Shown here: one piece after another, positions 51,463 through 59,786 of the stretch
How positions within the stretch are numbered: the first letter of the stretch is position 1
How the letters are laid out: each line of letters starts with the position of its first letter
Assembly: GCA_024276655.1 (NCBI GenBank)
Contig: JAJRWU010000068.1
Span: 38,808-102,807, forward strand
Direction: 5' to 3'
Source of the DNA: Planctomycetota bacterium
GTDB lineage: Bacteria; Planctomycetota; Planctomycetia; Pirellulales; Pirellulaceae
DNA: 64,000 nt
Translations under genes and position numbers: made by a program
Notes under the pieces: generated by a model
Seen by the model: only the letters and a program-made list of their open reading frames with translations
Databases searched by the model: none
What the model was told of the DNA's origin: nothing

Positions 51463-54338
51463 TATTGTTTCTCACCGTGGGCTGACGATTCTTGATCAGA
51501 TTCGGCCGCCAGCTCCAGGGCCGTCGCGGGAATGGCGGACGTGGAGAGTTGGTAGATCACGACCGCTTCGGCGGCGTGATTGGCTTCGGGGTACTGCCGG
51601 CGAGCGATAGCAACGGCCTGCCCGGCGGCGGTGTCGTCGGGTTTGTAACGCTGGTGCAGTTCGCCATGTTTTTTGGCCAAATCCTGCTCATCCAACTGTC
51701 CATACAAGAGTTGCAGGTTGTAGTGCGCCGTGAGATTCTCCGCGTCTAACTCCAGGGTGCGGTGGAACTGTTTTACCGCCGCTTGCAGCAACGCCTTGCG
51801 TTCTTGCTCGCGCGCCGCGGTGCGGACCTGTTTGGCGCGATCGAACAACGTGACGCCGAGCAGATTGATAACGACATAGTCCTTGCTGAAATCGAACTTT
51901 CGGCGAATCATTTCCGGCGTGCGATCTTCCAGCACGCTGCGAAAGTTTTTTTCGGCCTCGCGCAAATAGCCCTGCTGCCGGTTGACCACGCCGCTGAGCC
52001 AGGAGAGCGTCCAGGCGGGCGCTGGCGGATTTTTATGGGCCGCGGCGCGGGCCAGCGCGGCGGTGGCGTCGTCGAGCCGGCCTTCGCGGAAATAGACACG
52101 GGCCAGATTCAAGGGCCCATCGTAGCGACCCAACTTTTCCACTTCTTGGAATGCTTCCTCCGCTTGCCGCAATTCCGCCTTGCCCTTGAGCAACAAACCG
52201 ATGCCGTAATCGTTCCAACGTTGCCAGGCGATGGGCGTTTCCCGCTGGTTTTTTTTGGTTTCCACCCCGCCAGCGATGGGAAACGTGATTTCGTCTTCGG
52301 CCATGGTCATGATCGGCAGTTCGTTCACGTATTCGCCGTCGACGATTTTGCCTCGCAGTGGAAGATCTCCCGGCCGGGCGCGCTGCGCGATAATATTCAT
52401 AAACGTTTGATCGAACTTGCGGTACAGCAGCCTGACGCGAACCGTCAGCGGCTGGGTTGCATCGGGCGGCACGACGAGTTGGTAGTGCGCCACCTGCCCG
52501 GCGCCGGGTGGAATTTGATGGCTGTAAAGCGGCGTGAAAATATCGGCCGCATTACGTCGGTCGATCCTGTTTCCGTGGCGGTCCAACATAAACGTATTCA
52601 CGAAGTGCGCAGCCGGGTCGACCGCGCCGCGCTGATCAAGATGGCCGCTATGCGCTATCACCCGCCCGCCGTTGTTGGGGTCGCCGGAGAAGACGGTCGC
52701 CTCCAGCCAGATTTCATTGGAATCGGTGGTGCCTTGCGTGAAATGGTGCCCCATTTTGAGCGTTCTGATCACGGATTCGAGCAGATACGCGCGGCCCGGT
52801 TGGAGCGCCGGCGTGATGGGGCGCAGCGGCGCGAGCAGTTTGCCATCGACCGCGCCGCCTTCCTTGAGGCCGAAAATATCGACGCGCATCACGCCTTTTT
52901 CAAAATCTTGATGCGCCTTCACGACATCGGGCCAATGGTTGAAATAACCGATCGGCGTGTTGGCCGAGGGAAAGAGGTGGTCGTGAATGCTTAATTCCTT
53001 GGCGCCGTAAAAATGCTGCGCGCTGAAATCGTTTGAGGACTGGAGCGGCATGTGGCATTTGTTGCAATCGGTTTCCGCCACCTCAGGATAATAAAAGCTC
53101 CGCGCGCCGTGGCCCGAAACACCGCTCAACAGGTACGAATCGTAATGGTTTTGCGCGCGGAGAAAGTCTTTGTAGGCGGTGAGCGCCTTGGGCAGATGCA
53201 CTTTATGGCAAGCCGAACAGAACTCAGCAGTTTTATGAAATGGTTTGAGAAATGTTTTTTTATGGAAGGCCGGCTTGGCCTTGACCAACTGTTGGTTGAT
53301 GAATTGCAGAATCGGGTTATCGCTATAAGTAAAAGGATATTGCAGCGGCTCTTCGATGGTGTAGTCGGCGTTGCCGCGCGTGCTGTTCACATGCGTAATG
53401 GCGTGGCACGCCGTGCAAGTGATGCCGGCGTGCGCCGTGGGATCGTTCACGTCATCGAAATGTTCATCATCGAAGGCGCCGGTAAAAAACGGCGCGGGGT
53501 CGTGGCAACCGGCGCACCAACGCGCCGCCCGAATGCTGCCATCGCGTTTCAAGGCCACCGCGCGCGCTTCCCGCACGCTGACCAAATAAGCCGGGTTGTT
53601 GAAGGACGCGAAGCGATGTGCGCTGTGGAACCAACCTTTGTAAGAATCTTCGTGGCACTTGAGGCAATACTTTTCATTCATCAAGGCCCGCGCACTGATG
53701 AAATTTCCGCTGGCGGTTCTGGCCAACGAGGGCTCAAAATACTTGGCGCCCTCCGGCGAACCCTCGACATTCCACTGGCGAGGGTCTTGCGAAAGGAACA
53801 CAATCAACAAGCCCACCACAACCGTGACCACGCTCGCATAGCCCAAACCCACGCGCCATTTGAGTTTCGGCCCCGCCAGCCGATGCAGCCAATACAGCCA
53901 AATCGCGGCCAGCGGGCTGAGCACATGCAACCAATAGATGACCGATCGCGTAAGCGGCTCCTTGATGTCGAACGCGCCGACGCGCATCAGCAATAATCCC
54001 GAAGCCAGTAGCACAATGCACACGATGAACAACGCGTAGCCGATCCGCACCGCACGCCGGTTGCGCCGGTTCCACGAAGCCAACATGTGCAGTACGCCAA
54101 ACACCAAAAAGGGCGCCAGGAATACCAAGCCGATGGTCAGATGCCCCAGAAACATGCACTGGTAAAAGTAGTTCTGGTACGTTTGGCCGGTCCACCATTC
54201 CTGGAAGGTGACCAACGCCAAATAGACCGAATTCGCGCCCAGCAGCGCCGCCAGTCCAAAAACGAAATACAACAAACGACGCAAGCGAGGACTAACGGAG
54301 CGCACGTACTTGCGCGCCGGAGCAGGAGAGGTCGCCAT
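51462..54338 (-). CDS. Pentahaem membrane cytochrome with C-terminal TPR domain
   Basis: The start at 54338 has GGAG 8 bases upstream. The first 210 residues hold about five membrane helices (LLYFVFGLAALLGANSVYLA and GHLTIGLVFLAPFLVFGVLH among others). Five CxxCH motifs follow: CLKCH, CAGCH, CTACH, CSACH and CNKCH, with many extra His residues that could serve as distal ligands. A beta-rich middle region is followed by TPR units (EEAFQEVEKLGRYDGPLNLA, FREGRLDDATAALARAAAHK). Length is 958 residues. A quinol-linked or extracytoplasmic electron-transfer role is inferred from the mix of membrane helices and haems. Confidence 0.86.
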   Translation of the reverse strand: MATSPAPARKYVRSVSPRLRRLLYFVFGLAALLGANSVYLALVTFQEWWTGQTYQNYFYQCMFLGHLTIGLVFLAPFLVFGVLHMLASWNRRNRRAVRIGYALFIVCIVLLASGLLLMRVGAFDIKEPLTRSVIYWLHVLSPLAAIWLYWLHRLAGPKLKWRVGLGYASVVTVVVGLLIVFLSQDPRQWNVEGSPEGAKYFEPSLARTASGNFISARALMNEKYCLKCHEDSYKGWFHSAHRFASFNNPAYLVSVREARAVALKRDGSIRAARWCAGCHDPAPFFTGAFDDEHFDDVNDPTAHAGITCTACHAITHVNSTRGNADYTIEEPLQYPFTYSDNPILQFINQQLVKAKPAFHKKTFLKPFHKTAEFCSACHKVHLPKALTAYKDFLRAQNHYDSYLLSGVSGHGARSFYYPEVAETDCNKCHMPLQSSNDFSAQHFYGAKELSIHDHLFPSANTPIGYFNHWPDVVKAHQDFEKGVMRVDIFGLKEGGAVDGKLLAPLRPITPALQPGRAYLLESVIRTLKMGHHFTQGTTDSNEIWLEATVFSGDPNNGGRVIAHSGHLDQRGAVDPAAHFVNTFMLDRHGNRIDRRNAADIFTPLYSHQIPPGAGQVAHYQLVVPPDATQPLTVRVRLLYRKFDQTFMNIIAQRARPGDLPLRGKIVDGEYVNELPIMTMAEDEITFPIAGGVETKKNQRETPIAWQRWNDYGIGLLLKGKAELRQAEEAFQEVEKLGRYDGPLNLARVYFREGRLDDATAALARAAAHKNPPAPAWTLSWLSGVVNRQQGYLREAEKNFRSVLEDRTPEMIRRKFDFSKDYVVINLLGVTLFDRAKQVRTAAREQERKALLQAAVKQFHRTLELDAENLTAHYNLQLLYGQLDEQDLAKKHGELHQRYKPDDTAAGQAVAIARRQYPEANHAAEAVVIYQLSTSAIPATALELAAESDQESSAHGEKQ

Positions 54339-54546
54339 CGTGGAACTCCATAACGCCCACCGTTGCCAACCAAGCAACCGACCGACGCAACGAACAACGC
54401 AAAGCGAGAAAGACGTCGCCGATGCGAAGACCGCTCACGTCAAACCGACGCATACGATCTTTCGTCAAAGCCGCCCTGCCAGCAGGCGCGTATCGTTAGG
54501 AATACAAAGCTGGTGGGCAAGCACGGCGACGCCGCCGAGAAATTGC

Positions 54547-54891
54547 TCATGCTTCGCGCGGAGGACGTTCGATACGGCCCTTGGCCAGAAAAGCGGGACA
54601 AAGAAAAACAGCCAGGCGGACTTGGCCCCGCGTTCCGCTGGAACCGGCGGTCGCTGCAAAACCAATCGCCGAATCGGGGCTTCGCTCCACGGACAGCAAC
54701 ACGACGGCGTCCGAAGCGGGCGCCGGCGGCGATTCTTCGCACGAAGGCGGTTGCTCTTGTCCTGAGTTCGTCAACAGAGGAACGCGACTCGAATGCTCCA
54801 GATAATCGCCACAGGAAGCCGCCGCCATGGCCGGAAGCAGCAAGAAAAAAGCGGTGGCCAGAACGCCAGCCGCCGGCGCTGCAAGAGTCAT
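54547..54891 (-). CDS. Small secreted protein, unknown
   Basis: From the ATG at 54891 the product starts with a good signal peptide (LAAPAAGVLATAFFLLLPAM, then AAA-S). The mature start CGDYLEHSSRVPLL is followed by SCEESPPAPASDA. The CGDYL start with a later Pro-rich Cys patch reminds me of a group of short exported planctomycete proteins; I have no function to offer. Length is 114 residues. The C-terminal half is not recognisable, and overlapping frames are also open, so the end could be affected by a frameshift. Confidence is low. Confidence 0.4.
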   Translation of the reverse strand: MTLAAPAAGVLATAFFLLLPAMAAASCGDYLEHSSRVPLLTNSGQEQPPSCEESPPAPASDAVVLLSVERSPDSAIGFAATAGSSGTRGQVRLAVFLCPAFLAKGRIERPPREA

Positions 54892-55358
54892 TCGGGAAAC
54901 CGGCGACAGACGAACCACCGCACACACCTTTTTACGATTCCGTGAGTTCTCATTCCAAATGTACGCTGGCCATACTTCCAGCATAGCTTGCGAGCACCAG
55001 CCGAACAGATGGCTACTCCACTATTTTGGGGTACGCACACCGGGCCGGAAGGGTTCATTTTTTGGCAACCGTTCGTTGCCCTGCCACGAATCTTTCCAGA
55101 CAGTGCTGGTTCAGCGCAACGTTGCGTTTGGGCGTGCCGGGTTTAGTGAATAATGATGGACTAAAGGCAGTATTTCTGGATTGCGTTTTTCGCATTAGGC
55201 CAAAAGCAAGCTGGAAGAGCTGGAAGAGGCCGAGGTTGAGTCGCCCCCGGCGTTTGTTTCCGACCCTGGAGCGGCGCTCGGGGTGCTCGCTAGCAGAGCC
55301 CTGTCTTCCGTCCTGGATCTTCAAAATGCCGGGCTTTTAGGCGAGCGGGAGGTCCTGG
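54892..55358. other. Intergenic region without a recognised gene
   Basis: Only one arm of repeat F is seen, at 55317-55339 (TTCAAAATGCCGGGCTTTT), without its partner arm. It lies just past the stop of the downstream ASPIC/UnbV gene. Nothing else is recognised. Confidence 0.5.
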
Positions 55359-57095
55359 TCACTTTCGCCTGGCGTTGCGCCGCGGCTCCAACAGAATAGT
55401 TGTGGTGTTGCGCGATGGCGGATCCAACTTCTGCTGCACACCGCTTGGCCACGTAACGGTGAGACCGCTGACAACCACTCCCTGGGCGACTCCCCAGTGT
55501 GCTCGCAAATCGGATTGCGACAAATAACTCCCGCCGCCCTTCACGGTTCGCAGTTGGTCGCCCAAGGATGTGTGCAAAACCAACTTGGCGCCGACAGCAT
55601 CCCGATTACTGCTCCTGCCGATAAGCCGCACGCGAAACCATTGGCCGCCGGCCGGGGCGCCGTTGCTGAGCAGCGCAGCCGGCTCATGCAAGTGGGAAAC
55701 GACTAGATCGATGTCGCCGTCGTGGTCAAGGTCGGCTGCCGCCAACCCTCGCCCCAGATGCGCTCGCGCAAAATAATTTCCTTCCTCGAATACGGCGCGT
55801 TCGAAACGCCGGCCGTTGTCGTTGCGCAACAGCAAGGGGATTTGCTCCATGTTGGTGGTGGGAGGATATTTCATGACATGCCCATTCGCGACGACGACGT
55901 CTTGGTCTCCGTCGAGATCAAAGTCGGCGAATGCGGTGCCAAACCCCACGAACAGCCCGTTCAATGCATTGATGCCGGTCGACTTGCTCACATGTTGGAA
56001 CTGCCCGCCGCCGAAACTTCGATAAAGGGCGAAGGGCTCCTCCGCGTAGTTCGCCACCCAGAGGTCGAGTTGACCGTCTTGATTGAAGTCGCATACGTCG
56101 ACGCCCATGCTTCCATTGGCGATGCCGACATCGTCTCCCGACACGCCCGCAACAACACCCACTTCCTTGAAGACCCCATCTCCCTCATTCAGGTAGAGGA
56201 AATTGTCGGTGGTGTCGTTGGCGACGTAAATGTCGATATCTTGGTCTTGGTCGAGATCGGCCGCCACAACACCCAAACCCTTGCCATCTTTACGCAGGCC
56301 GACTGCCTCGGAAACATCCTGGAATTCGCCAGCGCCGTTGCTGAAATAAAGCGTATCGGGCAGGGGATCAAACCGCTTGGGAGGGCAGACGTCCGGCTTG
56401 CCGAATCCCTTGCAGAGCGGGTGGTTCTCGAAAGACCAATTCACATAATGTGCTATGTAAACATCGAGGTTTCCGTCCGCGTTGAAGTCGGCCCACGCCG
56501 CGCTGGTGCTCCAAGAGGCGTCGTCGAGCCGCGATTCTCGCTGGGTTTCGACAAACGTTCCGTCGCCTTGGTTGTGGAGCAGTATCAGACCGCCGTAGCC
56601 GGTGACGAGCACGTCGGTGAAGCCGTCGTTGTCGTAATCAGCCGCCTGGCATCCGTGGTTGTAGTGGGAGAAGTCGACTCTGAGCGCCCAGCTAGAAACA
56701 TTCTGGTAGCTCCAGGAATCCTGGTGGCGAAACAATTGGCAGGCCGCGCCAACGATTTTTTTGTCGTGAAAATCGCCGCCGCCGGCGAAGAGAAGATCGG
56801 GCTGGCGGTCGTTGTCGTAGTCAAGAATCGCGACGCCTCCGCCCAGCCATTCCAAAATGGAATTATGGTCTGCTTGCCGGCCAGAGGTGAACTGAAACGA
56901 AACACCGGATTTTTTCGTCTTGTCGAGGAACAAAATCTTTTCTGGCTGGACGGCCGTGGCCTTGTTTTCTTCTTTTTTTGCGGGGGCCTGTGTTTTATGA
57001 CAACCGAGGCATGCCGCGATCGTGAGCAGAAAAATCGCCGGTATTCGCGACAGCGGCTTTCGTTTGTGCAGCGGGTTTCGTTTTTGCAGCGGCAT
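55359..57095 (-). CDS. CRTAC1/ASPIC-UnbV FG-GAP repeat lipoprotein
   Basis: From the ATG at 57095 the product begins PLQKRNPLHKRKPLSRIPAI and a lipoprotein-type signal LLTIAACLGC. FG-GAP calcium loops are ILDYDNDRQPDLLFAGG, AADYDNDGFTDVLVTGY, WADFNADGNLDVYIAHY, ADLDQDQDIDIYVANDT, VCDFNQDGQLDLWVANY and FADFDLDGDQDVVVANG. The ASPIC/UnbV end is NRDAVGAKLVLHTSLGDQ, SYLSQSDLRAHWGVAQG and LTVTWPSGVQQKL. Length is 578 residues. A longer start at 57152 would overlap the upstream TPR gene. It is a paralogue of the 49573-51462 product; both sit next to TPR partners. Confidence 0.87.
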   Translation of the reverse strand: MPLQKRNPLHKRKPLSRIPAIFLLTIAACLGCHKTQAPAKKEENKATAVQPEKILFLDKTKKSGVSFQFTSGRQADHNSILEWLGGGVAILDYDNDRQPDLLFAGGGDFHDKKIVGAACQLFRHQDSWSYQNVSSWALRVDFSHYNHGCQAADYDNDGFTDVLVTGYGGLILLHNQGDGTFVETQRESRLDDASWSTSAAWADFNADGNLDVYIAHYVNWSFENHPLCKGFGKPDVCPPKRFDPLPDTLYFSNGAGEFQDVSEAVGLRKDGKGLGVVAADLDQDQDIDIYVANDTTDNFLYLNEGDGVFKEVGVVAGVSGDDVGIANGSMGVDVCDFNQDGQLDLWVANYAEEPFALYRSFGGGQFQHVSKSTGINALNGLFVGFGTAFADFDLDGDQDVVVANGHVMKYPPTTNMEQIPLLLRNDNGRRFERAVFEEGNYFARAHLGRGLAAADLDHDGDIDLVVSHLHEPAALLSNGAPAGGQWFRVRLIGRSSNRDAVGAKLVLHTSLGDQLRTVKGGGSYLSQSDLRAHWGVAQGVVVSGLTVTWPSGVQQKLDPPSRNTTTILLEPRRNARRK

Positions 57096-57106
57096 TCGAT
57101 GGAACT

Positions 57107-58432
57107 CTATTCCTGGCTCATCGCACGATGGTGTTTGGCAAGGGCGGCGCATTGTGGGCTTTGGGTTTGCTTGGCGGCGTAGAAATCGGCCAAGACTCTG
57201 TGGGTCGGTTTGTAGTTGGGGTCGTAGTTAAACACACTGGTAAGCCACTGGAGCCCTTCCTCGGGATCGCCATATTCTAGGAAAATGGCGCCAATGTCAT
57301 GCCGGGCTTCGACGTCGTCGGGCGATTCCATTTGCTCCGCCAAGTTCGTCGCCTTGGTGAGTTGTTTACGCGCCCGTGAAACGATTTCAAATTGCTTGGC
57401 CGCGTCGACGGCTTTTCCCGTGCCGCGCAGCGCAACCGCGTAGGCGAATCGGGCGTCGTGGTTTCGCGGTTCACGGTCCACCAGGGGCGCCAGCCGGTTG
57501 ATCGCGGAAGCAAACTCAGCCGCTTCTAATTCCACCTGTGCAATCTCGAAGTTTGCCGCCGAATCGTCGGCGTCGATCGCCAACGCCTGTTGGAGCGGCG
57601 CACGAGCCTCCGCCGATTTCCCCAACTCGCGCAAGCAATGTGCTTGCCCCACCAAGGCGGGAACTCGCTGCTCGCCGTCTGGCATGGCTGCCGCCCGGTA
57701 GTGTTCCAACGCTTGAGTAGGCTGTTTTTTTTCTAGATAGCACTTCGCGATCGCTATGCTGATATCGCCCCGCTTGGAATCCTCCTGCAGAGCCTTCTCG
57801 TAGAACCCAATCGCTTTATCCCAATTTTTCTGGTCTTGCTCGATTGCCCCCAAATAAAAGAAGGGCTGAGGATCGTGGGGAAGATCGGCCGACCACACGC
57901 GCAACAGCTCTCGCGCCGTTTCAAACCTGCGATGGCGAAGCAACCCAATCACGAAGGCTTCGCAGACTTCCGCGCCATCGCCTTGGTTTTCGGACAGTAG
58001 CGAAGCTAAGTGCTGTTCGGCCTCCCGCAGTTGCCCAGACTGGGCCATGGCCAACCATTGTTCCTTTTCAACCCTGGCCAACGGATATTGAAGCTCCGCC
58101 GCCCGCGCCAGATGCTCACGGACCTCGGCCATCTCGCCCTTTCGTCGGGCGACCCGGGCGAATAGAAACTCCGTTTCCGCGTTGTTCGGGTCAAGCCGCT
58201 GCGCCCACTCAAGCCACCATTGGGCGTCGACCAACCGACGCTGGGAGATTCTCCAACGCCCGAACGCATTGGGGGCGTCAGCCCGATATCGCCCGACAAG
58301 CAACAGCCCGAGCGCTAATACCACGAGCAACACGATAAAGCTGATTCGGCTCCGCTTCGAACCGCGCTCGGTCCGTGGCTGCGAAGGTTGCCCGTCTGGA
58401 GGGCGATTTCCCGGATGACGTTTTCGTTTCAT
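57107..58432 (-). CDS. Membrane-anchored TPR protein
   Basis: A basic N-terminus, one membrane helix (ISFIVLLVVLALGLLLVG, about residues 30-47), then TPR units across the rest: AQWWLEWAQRLDPNNAETEF, AIGFYEKALQEDSKRGDISI, ALEHYRAAAMPDGEQRVPAL, APLQQALAIDADDSAANFEI and ASAINRLAPLVDREPRNHDA. Length is 441 residues. TPR proteins mediate protein contacts. It lies 11 bases upstream of the ASPIC/UnbV lipoprotein gene and is very likely co-transcribed, suggesting a shared extracytoplasmic complex. Confidence 0.85.
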   Translation of the reverse strand: MKRKRHPGNRPPDGQPSQPRTERGSKRSRISFIVLLVVLALGLLLVGRYRADAPNAFGRWRISQRRLVDAQWWLEWAQRLDPNNAETEFLFARVARRKGEMAEVREHLARAAELQYPLARVEKEQWLAMAQSGQLREAEQHLASLLSENQGDGAEVCEAFVIGLLRHRRFETARELLRVWSADLPHDPQPFFYLGAIEQDQKNWDKAIGFYEKALQEDSKRGDISIAIAKCYLEKKQPTQALEHYRAAAMPDGEQRVPALVGQAHCLRELGKSAEARAPLQQALAIDADDSAANFEIAQVELEAAEFASAINRLAPLVDREPRNHDARFAYAVALRGTGKAVDAAKQFEIVSRARKQLTKATNLAEQMESPDDVEARHDIGAIFLEYGDPEEGLQWLTSVFNYDPNYKPTHRVLADFYAAKQTQSPQCAALAKHHRAMSQE

Positions 58433-58750
58433 TCCACTGGAGGATCAGATCGAGCAAATAGTGGGGAAGGGGCGCCTGTTGCCATCGCCCCTGTTGCGAA
58501 TGGAGGGCCCGCAGTGGTGGAAATCCGCCACTGCAAGCGTTGCCTACTCAACAATCTTACCACCCTGGAGCCCAACGCAGTACGAGAAAGCTGATTTGCT
58601 TTTCGGCGGCCTATCGTGGAGCAGCAGGCGAATAGCAGGATTCAGGCTCAAGGCAGGCAAGAAACGCCAGCGGGCGACACGACAACCAAATTGACGTATC
58701 GCCCGAAAAAAACAACCTCAGACATGCTCCTCGTCCAAGACATTCCGGCG
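58433..58750. other. Intergenic region, nothing recognised
   Basis: About 320 bases between a TPR gene and the 3' end of the Cys-rich gene. I see no gene, repeat family member or clear hairpin. The promoter of the minus-strand TPR gene would lie in its left part. Confidence 0.4.
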
Positions 58751-59161
58751 TTATCCGCTAGTCGCAGCCGAACCACAGCAGCTTCGGTTCTCCGTGCAGC
58801 AATAGGCGCGTTTCATGCAGCAGGTGGGCATTGCGGCTTCGTTACTGGCAACGTCGTTCGCTTTCACGGCTTTCGCATCCGGCGTGTTCTGAGTGGAGGC
58901 TTTTGAGCAGCAACTTCGGTTCTCCGTGCAGCAATAGGCGCGTTTCATGCAGCAGGTGGGCATCGCGACGTCATCGCTGGCATTTGCAGTTGCCATGGCA
59001 ACTGTCTTTTCGATTGCGGCGTTTCCATCACAGCAGCGTGCTTTAACCGAGCAGCAGTAGGCCCGCTTCATGCAACAGGTTGGGTTCGCAGCCGGTGAAC
59101 TTCCGGCGACCAAAATCAGCCCCACCGACGCAGCCACGACAGCAAGTAATTTGATAAACAT
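58751..59161 (-). CDS. Secreted protein with three CC-x5-CC-x5-CC repeats
   Basis: A strong ribosome binding site (AAGGAGAG, 7 bases from the ATG) and a clear signal peptide (IKLLAVVAASVGLILVAGSS, then PAA). The mature part is three repeats of PTCCMKRAYCCxxxxxCC: CCMKRAYCCSVKARCC, CCMKRAYCCTENRSCC and CCMKRAYCCTENRSCC. They are separated by linkers rich in Ala, Asn, Lys and Asp. Eighteen of about 115 mature residues are cysteine, always in pairs spaced by five residues. Metal binding or a disulfide-rich surface module are both possible. I do not recognise the family. The second and third repeats are nearly identical at the DNA level (recent duplication). It is monocistronic. Confidence 0.8.
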   Translation of the reverse strand: MFIKLLAVVAASVGLILVAGSSPAANPTCCMKRAYCCSVKARCCDGNAAIEKTVAMATANASDDVAMPTCCMKRAYCCTENRSCCSKASTQNTPDAKAVKANDVASNEAAMPTCCMKRAYCCTENRSCCGSAATSG

Positions 59162-59492
59162 TGGAAACTCTCCTTTTTCAGAAAAACCGCCTGAATGACG
59201 ACGCCTGTTGGCCGTCGCTACTTTTGCCTGACATCAATCCTTTAGATGCGATTGTTGTCGGAGTTCTTCACTGTTTTCGAATAATCACGGCCGCTTATCT
59301 TCTGGGCGGCGCGACTCCGCACCGGCGGTATCTTGAACGAGGATTCCGAAATACGTCAAAGATCTGAACCTTGACCGACCGAAAAAGCTCCAGTAGAGTA
59401 CAGTTATTGAAGGCGGCTGCATTTGCCGCCCGAAAAACGGAAGAACGGCCCGAAAATCGGCCCGAAAAACGGAAGATCGCCCCGGAAAAGTC
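59162..59492. other. Intergenic region between the Cys-rich gene and the leu leader
   Basis: No gene is seen. It must hold the divergent promoters for the Cys-rich gene (minus) and leuA (plus). Short repeated CCCGAAAAACGGAAGA-type segments occur at 59430-59475. Confidence 0.5.
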
Positions 59493-59555
59493 ATGAACAA
59501 CCTCGCCCTACTACTTTTGCTTGCAACCGGCGGACTTTCCGCCGTCAGGCCGTAG
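59493..59555 (+). CDS. leuL: Leucine leader peptide (attenuator) upstream of leuA
   Basis: A 20-residue open frame reading NNLALLLLLATGGLSAVRP after Met, ending TAG. It has five consecutive leucine codons (CTA CTA CTT TTG CTT), seven Leu in all. GGAAAAG lies close upstream of the ATG. It is followed 33 bases later by an intrinsic terminator and then leuA. This is the layout of classical transcription attenuation in which ribosome stalling at Leu codons under leucine shortage prevents terminator formation. Too short for ordinary gene calling. The function is inferred from layout. Confidence 0.75.
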   Translation: MNNLALLLLLATGGLSAVRP

Positions 59556-59588
59556 GGGCGTTGTTGATACAAATGTTGGTCAGCTATA

Positions 59589-59620
59589 CCCCGGAGCCAC
59601 TTGGCTTTCGGGGTTTTTTT
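59589..59620 (+). terminator. Attenuator terminator before leuA
   Basis: CCCCG pairs with CGGGG and AGCC with GGCT around an ACTT loop, followed by seven T. A GGGG at 59555-59558, overlapping the end of the leader peptide, could pair with the CCCC of the terminator's left arm to form an alternative structure. Confidence 0.75.
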
Positions 59621-59786
59621 ATGGAGAGTGAACATGGCTTCGGCCAAACCACAATGCAGTCCGCGCCGCCGCCCGCGGCGCGGCCCTTCAAGATCAAGCC
59701 TGTTGCTTACCGGCCGGCCAAGGGCCGGCCTACCGACTGCGTAGTACAGCAACCGTTTTCACGATCTTGAACAAGGAACCCGCACA

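Noticed and set aside
50236..51495. Long open frame (over 400 codons) antisense to the ASPIC/UnbV gene; similar ones at 51762-52994 and 55722-57182
   Set aside because: The minus-strand frames have clear FG-GAP, CxxCH and ASPIC motifs. The antisense frames mirror Asp/Asn-rich repeat codons and contain no recognisable domain.
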